A stretch of 7,250 bases of DNA from Ignavibacteriaceae bacterium (lineage in GTDB: Bacteria > Bacteroidota > Ignavibacteria > Ignavibacteriales > Ignavibacteriaceae), in contig JARLHB010000496.1 in NCBI GenBank assembly GCA_031292465.1, positions 1 to 7,250 on the forward strand, read 5' to 3'. A program made the position numbers and the translations under genes. Under the pieces are notes generated by a model. The model searched no databases, was not told the origin of the DNA, and saw only the letters and a list, made by a program, of their open reading frames with translations. Positions 1 to 5,632 of this stretch are shown here, piece by piece (position 1 is the stretch's first letter; the number at the start of each line of letters is the position of its first letter).

Positions 1-50
1 ATTGAAAAGAGAAATAAACAAATCACTAAAGGGAATAAATGTTTTTTCAT
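1..50 (-). CDS. 5' end of a gene for a probable exported protein (partial, runs off the left edge)
   Basis: Reading the minus strand from 50 gives an open frame to the window edge that begins MKKHLFPLVICLFLFS: two lysines followed by an unbroken hydrophobic stretch, the layout of a Sec signal peptide. A second in-frame ATG lies two codons upstream (54-56), so the protein could start MIMKKH. No good Shine-Dalgarno sequence precedes either start, but weak ribosome-binding sites are common in Bacteroidota-like genomes. The gene lies downstream of the receptor and beta-helix genes on the same strand, with a terminator-like hairpin between, so it may be a reduced-expression operon member or its own unit. 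A cysteine near residue 11 sits inside the hydrophobic core and is not an evident lipobox. The function cannot be told from 16 codons. Confidence 0.6.
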   Translation of the reverse strand, partial: MKKHLFPLVICLFLFS

Positions 51-114
51 TATCATGATTTTCGATATTATAGGGTTAAACATAAAATTATTATACTCTT
101 TTTAACTAATAAAC

Positions 115-139
115 AGCCCGGCTAAAAAACAGCCGGGCT
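115..139 (-). terminator. Rho-independent terminator-like hairpin downstream of the beta-helix gene
   Basis: AGCCCGGCT (115-123) and AGCCGGGCT (131-139) are perfect reverse complements, giving a 9-bp GC-rich stem with a 7-nt loop in very AT-rich DNA. It lies 43 bp after the stop codon of the minus-strand beta-helix gene and before the next minus-strand start at 50. On the minus strand the stem is followed by GTTTATTAG, a modest U-rich tail, so termination may be incomplete. The clear stem and its placement support a terminator; the weak tail also allows an mRNA 3'-end-stabilising or attenuating role. Confidence 0.7.
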
Positions 140-182
140 TTGTATCTAACATTAGCGAAAGGAACATTATAAAGGAACTACA

Positions 183-2045
183 CTATTTAAGGAGAACCAT
201 TTTCTTTGTAGATGTAAAATTAGGAGTAGAAATTGTATAGAAATAAACTCCGGAAGCTATATTTGCAGCATTCCAGGTTACATTATAATTTCCAGCTTTC
301 ATTTCTCCGTTAGCCAATGTGGCAACTTCTTTACCCAATATATTGTAAATAACTATTTTTACGTTGCTTACTTTTGGAATTGAGAAATTAATAGTTGTAC
401 TTGGGTTAAATGGATTAGGATAGTTCTGTGCTAAGTTGAAAGTTGAAGGTAATTTGTTATCAGTTTTTTCAACGCCGGTAACTTTATTATAATAAGTCAT
501 AACATCTTGAAATTCAGTCTGAGAATCCCATCCGTTCATTCCATCGGCAGTCCAGGTTAATGCACCAAGCTTTTTGCTGTCAATATTTGATATGATGTTA
601 GCCTTATAATCAAAATTTTCTGTGAAGTCACTTATTTTAGTAAATCCGCCGCCATCTTCATTTTTAACACCAGGTACTGTAGTTGGATCAAAATCGCCAA
701 AAGCAAAAATAGAAGGATCGTATGTTTGTCCATTAGGAGCAACACCGTAATTAGCTTCTGAAAATTTTGCCATTTCTTCAAGTTTCTGCTGTTTTGTAAT
801 ACTACCCTTTGCGTCAATACCATCAGTAACCAATTGGGGATCACTGTAGTAAATTGTAGCCGAATCAATTTTAATTTTAGGATATGCTTTGGCCAAACTC
901 ACTGTAAAATCGCTAATGAATATGGGAGGAATATTCTGTACCCTGAGGGGTAATGCAGTAGTACCAGAATCACCAATAATTGAAGCAGGAGCCCAGGGAC
1001 GGGCAGATATCGGGTAAGCGTAACCCGGATTATGATTAAGTGCGCCACTATAATATTGGTTCAAACAAGTATCTGTAAAATGAATATTATTTGAATTAAG
1101 ATATTTTACATCTTTCTGAGCAGGTACAGCACCTTGTTCAGCCAGCCACAAAAGAGCTTCATCCGGAGCATCACTTGAATCAATACAAGCTGTACCAAGA
1201 GGAGTATGGGTATCATTTTGAGTATAAATAGTACTTTCGCATTCGCCTTCCCAGTTCATATTAACAAATATATTATTAGTAAAATATGCTTCTTTATACT
1301 GAACTTTAGTAATTCCATATTTTGTAGCGTTAACCATTGTGTTATGGTTGAAGTACATAAAATTAACAGTGTTAAGTAAAAAGAATCCTAAACCTGTATT
1401 TGTTATAGTAGTATTTTCAACCCAAACTGTATCAGCGCCGCCATTTGTAACAACACATGAGTTCCATGAGTTCTGGAACCAGTTCATATCCCTGAAATAG
1501 CAATTCTTTATATACAATTCTGCTCCACCGTCAGCAAATGTAAATAAATTGTTTCCTCCAAATTCAGTAACCACGTTTTCCATAATAAGTCTTCTGCCTC
1601 TGCTGTGGATACCAAATAAATCAGCTGAGTTGTTAGTAAGACTTCTATCCGGCCAGTAAACATTTTTTATAGTAAAATTACCGGTTATGTTGTCTGTAAA
1701 CATATTGGCACCACCGGTCGGGTTTGTTAATATAATAGGTAAATTTCCCGTTGTTTCGCCAATAATGTTTAATGTAGCGTTTGTATCTGCGCTATTCCCA
1801 AATAATATAGGGGCCTCTGCATAATAAATAGTATTTGCCTGTAATACATAAATTCTGTTTGGGTTTGCTCTTAAAGCGCCATTAGGAGAGGTAACCGTAT
1901 CACCATTAATAGTATTTTCAATTGAACCCGGATTGTCTGCGCCTCCAGGAATAACAATTGTAGTTTGGCTGGGATCCACCTGTGCAAGTACTAAACCTGC
2001 AGAGAAAAATAGAAAAGAAACGATACAGAAAATTAGTTTTTTCAT
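183..2045 (-). CDS. Secreted parallel beta-helix protein with C-terminal T9SS sorting domain
   Basis: This 620-aa protein has a Sec signal peptide (residues 1-21, cleavage probably LVLA|Q). Residues about 90-325 look like a right-handed parallel beta-helix: short strands with asparagine turns recur every 23-30 residues (FTIKNVYW at 124, LIMENVVTEF at 153, LYIKNCYF at 177, VWVENTTITN at 207, MYFNHNTMVN at 230, AYFTNNIFVN at 253). Residues about 330-525 are a region I do not recognise. Residues 532-620 form a Por/T9SS type A sorting domain: NYPNPFNPST, then IYNILGKEVATL, SGVYFYTI and a basic end KKMVLLK. Such tails direct export through the type IX system to the surface or medium. The beta-helix fold is shared by pectate lyases, other polysaccharide-active enzymes and adhesins; I see no catalytic signature, so binding is as likely as cleavage. 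GGAG at 2051-2054 (minus strand) sits 5 nt before the ATG and supports this start. It follows the TonB receptor gene by 128 bp and is probably co-transcribed with it. Confidence 0.9.
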   Translation of the reverse strand: MKKLIFCIVSFLFFSAGLVLAQVDPSQTTIVIPGGADNPGSIENTINGDTVTSPNGALRANPNRIYVLQANTIYYAEAPILFGNSADTNATLNIIGETTGNLPIILTNPTGGANMFTDNITGNFTIKNVYWPDRSLTNNSADLFGIHSRGRRLIMENVVTEFGGNNLFTFADGGAELYIKNCYFRDMNWFQNSWNSCVVTNGGADTVWVENTTITNTGLGFFLLNTVNFMYFNHNTMVNATKYGITKVQYKEAYFTNNIFVNMNWEGECESTIYTQNDTHTPLGTACIDSSDAPDEALLWLAEQGAVPAQKDVKYLNSNNIHFTDTCLNQYYSGALNHNPGYAYPISARPWAPASIIGDSGTTALPLRVQNIPPIFISDFTVSLAKAYPKIKIDSATIYYSDPQLVTDGIDAKGSITKQQKLEEMAKFSEANYGVAPNGQTYDPSIFAFGDFDPTTVPGVKNEDGGGFTKISDFTENFDYKANIISNIDSKKLGALTWTADGMNGWDSQTEFQDVMTYYNKVTGVEKTDNKLPSTFNLAQNYPNPFNPSTTINFSIPKVSNVKIVIYNILGKEVATLANGEMKAGNYNVTWNAANIASGVYFYTISTPNFTSTKKMVLLK

Positions 2046-2064
2046 TTTTACTCCAGTTTTTGTT

Positions 2065-2081
2065 TAACTAAAAGTTAGTTA
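2065..2081 (-). other. Small hairpin in the receptor/beta-helix intergenic space
   Basis: TAACTAA (2065-2071) and TTAGTTA (2075-2081) pair perfectly around a 3-nt loop, about 10 nt upstream of the GGAG ribosome-binding site of the beta-helix gene. The stem is almost all A:T, so it would be weak. It could shape the 5' side of the beta-helix translation start or be chance in AT-rich DNA. The rest of the 128-bp gap holds no clear promoter. Confidence 0.25.
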
Positions 2082-2173
2082 GTAATTAGTGAACCAAATT
2101 TTGTAACTATTGTTTATTTGTAAATTTTATTTTTAAGGGTACCTCCTTTCCTGATTAAGTACTCTTTTTAATT

Positions 2174-5100
2174 TTAATATTCATATTTTATACCAATTTG
2201 AGCTGTAATGCCATAATAATTGCTGCTTGTGGGCATTTGATATCCATTGGTTTGAATAAATGAGTCATCTATATAATTAGTTATGTTTTGCGCAGCAGCC
2301 TGAAGTGTAAAATTATTATACAATTTTTGCGTCACCTGCAAGTCTAATTGATTCACAGCTTTTGAATATGAATCTTTTAAGCTAAAATATGCGTCCAAAC
2401 CAGTAAGTACCTGTCCCTGATATCTGTAAGTAATTCTTGTTGAAAATCCTTTATAATCCCAGCCAAGCCGAACATTAAATATGTCTGACGGTTGATTATA
2501 CATTCTTGAAGCTCTTGTAAGATAAAAAGGAGTTGCAACAGGAAGGTGTAATGTTGTATTCGGATCGGGAATATTAATAATATTTAAATAAGGATTTTGT
2601 GTTGAAGAACCGATCTTTGAATAATTTATATCAAGGACTAAATTACTAAGCAAACCAGGTAAGTACCAGAAGTTAGTTTCCCAGTTTACCTCAAAACCGC
2701 GGAAGTAGGTTTTGTCCGGATTGTTAATAGGAATACTGCCAAGGTTTTGGCCTTTCACCTTAAATAAATTCGGATCATACAACGCTCTTGGCGCTTCTAA
2801 CTCCGCAATTAAACTGGCAGGCGCGTTTTTAACCATATTATAAAATTGAGGCTGATAGTTTGGAAGAAATGTTATCAAGCCATCAATCACTTTGTAAAAA
2901 CAGTCAATTGAAAACAGCCCTATTTCATTAGAATGGAAAGAATATATCACATCAAAATTATTAGCGGTTGCGGGTTTAAGATATGGATTAAATACTATCA
3001 GGTTTTGTTTACCCGGATCAGCTGTAACGCCCGGAGAAAGGAGCGAATAATCAGGCCTTGTACAACTTGCGTAATAAGCAGCTCTAAAATCGCTCCATTC
3101 ATTTATAGTCAATTTAGAATTTACGCTTGGAAACCAATGTTCATTATTATTATTTGATGAAACCGGCTTAATATATTGAATGCCTGAAGGAGCTTCATTT
3201 TCCGACTGGATAAAGAAGGAGTTATATACTGATTGAAATTTTTCATAACGGACACCCGGAAGCAGCATTAAATTTTCGGTTATATGCAATTCAGTCATTA
3301 TATACGCAGCAGTTTTCTTTTCATTGTTTGAATAGTCATTTTGATAGGTTGGAATTCCATCATAATAAGTAAAAGTAGGGCTGAATTTATATACAGCATT
3401 GCTAAAATTGTCTAATGCAGACAGGTTCTCTGAATATCCCAGGGTGTATCGCCCGCTTAAAATATTCTGCCAGTCATAGTTAGGAACTACCCAGTTCATT
3501 GCGGGCATCCCGTCAGACCTTGGTATTTTTGGGTTAGCAGTCCCATTATATAATAAGTTGGAAAATAGAGGGCTTCCTTTCATTTGTGCCATAAATTGAT
3601 CGCCCTTACCGCCTAAATATGCACCGTCTAATTGAAGATAGCCGTTATTACGGTCTTTATCGGAATACATGCCGCCTACTCTTAAAAAGCCTGTAATGTC
3701 TTTTGTTATATTATATGGTATTTTCCAATCCGCCTTGTACGTATATGTCTCATCTTTTCTTTTTGTAGTTTCCATTAAGTTATTTTGAAGATCTGAGTAT
3801 AGGGGCATAGATATATTATAATAATGAGTAATAAGAGAAGAAGGCTGCGCCCAAGTTAATGCAGATGGTGGTATGCTCTTATTGTAAGCAACAAAAAGAT
3901 CCTGGTCATAAAAATTGTATTGATCCTGATAATTATTTAAAGTAGTCCTGCTGTAGGAACCTTCTAAAGTTAAATCAGTATTTAGAAATGAAAATACACC
4001 GGTAAGAGAATGAGAGCGAATTGTTTCTATAGGTTTGGATTTATTTATGTTGAAGGAAAAAGTGTTGCCGCCAAATCCGAAACCATTGCTTCTGCTCTGG
4101 TTATCATCTAACTGCTGTGTAAGCATATTATTCATCTTCAATTTCATGAAATCCGTTTTATAGTCTAAAACTATATTCCCGTAGCTGCGATACCTTTCAT
4201 CAAGGTTTTGTGTTATATTAGCGCTGGTAGTTCGAAGCGCATTTATGCCTGTTGAAGGAGTAAAATTGTCATAGCCTGCTGAAAAACTATCGGAAGACCT
4301 ATTAATTTTTTGAGTTCCGGCATTAACAATTACACCCAAACTGTTGTTAAGAAAACGGTCGCTTACTCCAAAGTCAAATTCGTAATTGCCCAAATCAGTT
4401 TTCGCCTTATTATAAGCTCCCTGGGCAAAGGCGTTAAAATGCAAACCCTCTTCTGCTTCTTTCGTGGTAAGGTTTACAGTGCCTCCAAGCGCGTCCGCGT
4501 CCATATCCGGAGTTAAGCTTTTAGACAGCTCAATACCTTCAAGCATTTTATCTGATATTATACTTAGTCCGACACTACGGTCAAAGTCAACACCCTGTAA
4601 CTGCACTCCGTCAATTTGAATATTATTAAATTGAGGAGATAAACCGCGGACAATAATTTTATCGCCTTCTCCACCGTTGCGTTGAACTGAAACACCTGGA
4701 AGCCTAGATATAGATTCAGCCGCGTTTACATCAGGTACTTCCTGTATCCAGTCTTTTGCAACAATGTCTTTTATTGAATTGGAAGACAACTGCTGATTTA
4801 TCGCGCTAATTTGACCTTGTTTTTGCGCTGTAACCAAAACAGTTTGGCCTTCAACCGATTCAAGAATTAGTTTAGCATCCAGAACGATTGTTTTTCCAGG
4901 TAAAACCTGCACATTTTCTGTTTTGTAATTTTTATAACCAATGTATGTTATTTGAACTGAATATGTACCCGGAGGAACATTAGTAATCTGGTACCCGCCA
5001 TCAATTCCAGTTGCCGCACCTAAGCTGGTTCCTGTTAATATTACATTTGCTCCGAATAAAGGTTCTCCCGTACTAACGTCTGTAACCTTCCCCTGTATTT

Positions 5101-5188
5101 TTGAACTGCCCCCCTGGGCTATTACTATTGAACTATTTACTATAACAAAAAGAGAAATAAATACTAGTACCACTGTAAACATTTTCAT
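2174..5188 (-). CDS. TonB-dependent outer-membrane receptor with carboxypeptidase-regulatory-like N-terminal domain
   Basis: A 1004-aa outer-membrane active transporter energised by TonB-ExbBD. In order: signal peptide (residues 1-24, VIA|Q); a carboxypeptidase-D regulatory-like beta-sandwich (about 30-110, with GKVTDVSTGEPLFGANV and the VPPGTYSVQITYIGY segment); a TonB-box-like stretch QTVLVTA (115-121); a plug domain (about 137-243) with SISRLPGVSVQR, IIVRGLSPQFNNIQIDGV and DMDADALGGTVNL; then a beta-barrel to the C-terminus, ending in aromatic IKYEY as barrel proteins do for BAM recognition. The DADALGG plug motif and the RGLSPQFN segment resemble the TonB-Xanth-Caul receptor group, many of which import carbohydrates, rather than classical SusC; this assignment is from memory of the family. 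AGGAAC at 5196-5201 (read on minus) lies 7 nt before the ATG; a second ATG two codons in is possible. First gene of a likely two-gene operon and divergent from a sugar-type regulator. The substrate is unknown. Confidence 0.95.
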   Translation of the reverse strand: MKMFTVVLVFISLFVIVNSSIVIAQGGSSKIQGKVTDVSTGEPLFGANVILTGTSLGAATGIDGGYQITNVPPGTYSVQITYIGYKNYKTENVQVLPGKTIVLDAKLILESVEGQTVLVTAQKQGQISAINQQLSSNSIKDIVAKDWIQEVPDVNAAESISRLPGVSVQRNGGEGDKIIVRGLSPQFNNIQIDGVQLQGVDFDRSVGLSIISDKMLEGIELSKSLTPDMDADALGGTVNLTTKEAEEGLHFNAFAQGAYNKAKTDLGNYEFDFGVSDRFLNNSLGVIVNAGTQKINRSSDSFSAGYDNFTPSTGINALRTTSANITQNLDERYRSYGNIVLDYKTDFMKLKMNNMLTQQLDDNQSRSNGFGFGGNTFSFNINKSKPIETIRSHSLTGVFSFLNTDLTLEGSYSRTTLNNYQDQYNFYDQDLFVAYNKSIPPSALTWAQPSSLITHYYNISMPLYSDLQNNLMETTKRKDETYTYKADWKIPYNITKDITGFLRVGGMYSDKDRNNGYLQLDGAYLGGKGDQFMAQMKGSPLFSNLLYNGTANPKIPRSDGMPAMNWVVPNYDWQNILSGRYTLGYSENLSALDNFSNAVYKFSPTFTYYDGIPTYQNDYSNNEKKTAAYIMTELHITENLMLLPGVRYEKFQSVYNSFFIQSENEAPSGIQYIKPVSSNNNNEHWFPSVNSKLTINEWSDFRAAYYASCTRPDYSLLSPGVTADPGKQNLIVFNPYLKPATANNFDVIYSFHSNEIGLFSIDCFYKVIDGLITFLPNYQPQFYNMVKNAPASLIAELEAPRALYDPNLFKVKGQNLGSIPINNPDKTYFRGFEVNWETNFWYLPGLLSNLVLDINYSKIGSSTQNPYLNIINIPDPNTTLHLPVATPFYLTRASRMYNQPSDIFNVRLGWDYKGFSTRITYRYQGQVLTGLDAYFSLKDSYSKAVNQLDLQVTQKLYNNFTLQAAAQNITNYIDDSFIQTNGYQMPTSSNYYGITAQIGIKYEY

Positions 5189-5264
5189 ATAGATAGTTCC
5201 TATATTTTTTTATTAATTTATTGATGATGTTGCATGTTTATAAAATAATAGAAAACCTATACAC

Positions 5265-5281
5265 AATAATATCGTATTATT
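5265..5281. repeat. AT-rich perfect dyad in the receptor leader
   Basis: AATAATA (5265-5271) and TATTATT (5275-5281) are perfect reverse complements around TCG. The dyad abuts the receptor-side operator copy and sits at or just after the predicted transcription start of the receptor mRNA. It could be an extra protein-binding site or a weak 5' hairpin; A/T-only arms make chance plausible. Confidence 0.35.
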
Positions 5282-5297
5282 ATTGTTAATATACAAT
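5281..5297 (-). promoter_or_regulatory. Candidate operator, receptor-side copy
   Basis: Read on the minus strand this is ATTGTATATTAACAATA, identical over 17 bp to the regulator-side copy at 5597-5613. The core fits the palindrome ATTGTnnATnnACAAT, as expected for a dimeric winged-helix regulator, and the TTGT...ACAA arms resemble operators known for the GntR-fold sugar repressor AraR. It fully contains the predicted -10 hexamer of the receptor promoter, so binding would block RNA polymerase. The divergent GntR/LacI-type protein is the obvious candidate binder. Confidence 0.75.
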
Positions 5298-5316
5298 ATA
5301 TTTTATAGTCTGTCAA
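5288..5316 (-). promoter_or_regulatory. Predicted sigma-70-type promoter of the receptor/beta-helix operon
   Basis: On the minus strand, TTGACA (5316 to 5311), a spacer of exactly 17 nt, then TATATT (5293 to 5288) gives a perfect -35 and a near-consensus -10. Transcription would start near 5281, leaving a leader of about 92 nt before the receptor ATG. The -10 lies inside the palindromic operator, which argues for repression. Bacteroidota proper often use a different promoter consensus (TTTG and TAnnTTTG); the match here is to the general bacterial form. Confidence 0.7.
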
Positions 5317-5498
5317 TATTTATTTTTAAAAATACAATCTGCAATAGATGTATTAATTTCATATAAACAAGTTACCAATTCTTGACTAAATGGGCAAATT
5401 AACTTTTTATTGGTATATTATCCAGGTACAGATCAATTGAATATACTTTCAAACTAACTGATGATTTGTTAATAAAAAAGAGAAATGAGGCTGTTTTA

Positions 5499-5582
5499 AT
5501 GAGAAATCTTACAAATATACCGTATTATGTAATATTTTTTGGTTTTGTATTTATTTTGACATACAGCATTGTTTTATTTTAA
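5499..5582 (+). CDS. Possible 27-aa single-span membrane peptide
   Basis: An ATG at 5499 opens 27 codons ending in TAA. The product starts MRNLTNIPYY and continues as an almost entirely hydrophobic stretch (residues about 10-27, with VIFFGFVFIL), long enough to cross a membrane once. GAGG at 5487-5490 lies 8 nt before the ATG, a better-placed Shine-Dalgarno than many genes here have. It lies 50 bp upstream of the regulator in the same direction, and its 3' end overlaps the predicted regulator promoter. AT-rich DNA readily encodes Phe, Ile and Tyr, so a chance hydrophobic frame is a serious alternative. I recognise no family. Confidence 0.35.
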   Translation: MRNLTNIPYYVIFFGFVFILTYSIVLF

Positions 5583-5583
5583 T
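5556..5583 (+). promoter_or_regulatory. Candidate promoter of the regulator gene
   Basis: TTGACA (5556-5561) is followed after 16 nt by TTTAAT (5578-5583), or after 17 nt by TTAATT. Transcription would start near 5590, placing the 17-bp operator (5597-5613) immediately downstream of the start, a position suited to autorepression. The -10 is weaker than that of the receptor promoter. TATATT inside the operator could act as an alternative -10 but lacks a good -35. Confidence 0.45.
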
Positions 5584-5596
5584 TTTTGTAAAAAAA

Positions 5597-5613
5597 ATTG
5601 TATATTAACAATA
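5597..5613 (+). promoter_or_regulatory. Candidate operator, regulator-side copy
   Basis: ATTGTATATTAACAATA lies 19 bp before the regulator start codon and matches the receptor-side copy at all 17 positions in opposite orientation; flanking bases diverge, so conservation is confined to the palindrome. The distance between the copies is about 316 bp centre to centre, so DNA looping between them by a multimeric regulator is possible. Its location downstream of the predicted promoter suggests negative autoregulation. Confidence 0.75.
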
Positions 5614-5624
5614 GATTTTTTTTT

Positions 5625-5629
5625 GAGGA
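5625..5629 (+). promoter_or_regulatory. Ribosome-binding site of the regulator
   Basis: GAGGA follows a run of nine T residues and ends 3 nt before the ATG at 5633. It fixes the chosen start: the protein then begins MNKKKYEAL, which aligns with the first helix of GntR-type domains. The spacing is somewhat short. Confidence 0.6.
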
Positions 5630-5632
5630 TAT

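Larger units (their letters stand above)
5189..5632. other. Divergent intergenic control region between receptor and regulator
   Basis: This 444-bp, very AT-rich region separates the receptor (minus) and regulator (plus) start codons. It holds a near-consensus promoter for the receptor (5288-5316), two exact inverted copies of a 17-bp palindromic candidate operator (5281-5297 and 5597-5613), an AT-rich dyad in the receptor leader (5265-5281), a candidate regulator promoter (5556-5583) and a possible 27-codon membrane-peptide gene (5499-5582). Between about 5320 and 5465 I see only weak signals: TTGACT at 5382-5387 without a convincing -10, and a 7-bp inverted repeat TACCAAT/ATTGGTA (5373-5379 and 5409-5415). 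Confidence 0.8.

Noticed and set aside
158..178. Direct repeat AAAGGAAC (158-165 and 171-178)
   Set aside because: Only two short copies, lying in the 3' untranslated stretch of the beta-helix gene; no recognised function.
632..868. Open frame on the minus strand in another frame within the beta-helix gene
   Set aside because: It lies wholly inside the well-supported secreted-protein gene, has no recognisable domain and reads as an out-of-frame shadow.
2933..3157. Plus-strand open frame opposite the TonB receptor gene
   Set aside because: Antisense to conserved barrel coding sequence, with unnatural composition and no ribosome-binding site of note.
4310..4516. Plus-strand open frame opposite the receptor plug region
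   Set aside because: Antisense to the conserved DADALGG plug segment; explained by codon structure of the real gene.
5373..5415. Inverted repeat TACCAAT...ATTGGTA with 29-nt spacing
   Set aside because: Seven-base arms with a long loop are expected by chance in AT-rich DNA, and no promoter element aligns with them.
5485..5499. Four-codon frame MRLF whose TAA overlaps the ATG of the 27-aa frame
   Set aside because: The overlap resembles translational coupling, but the ATGAGG is better read as the ribosome-binding site of the longer frame, and a four-codon leader has no support.
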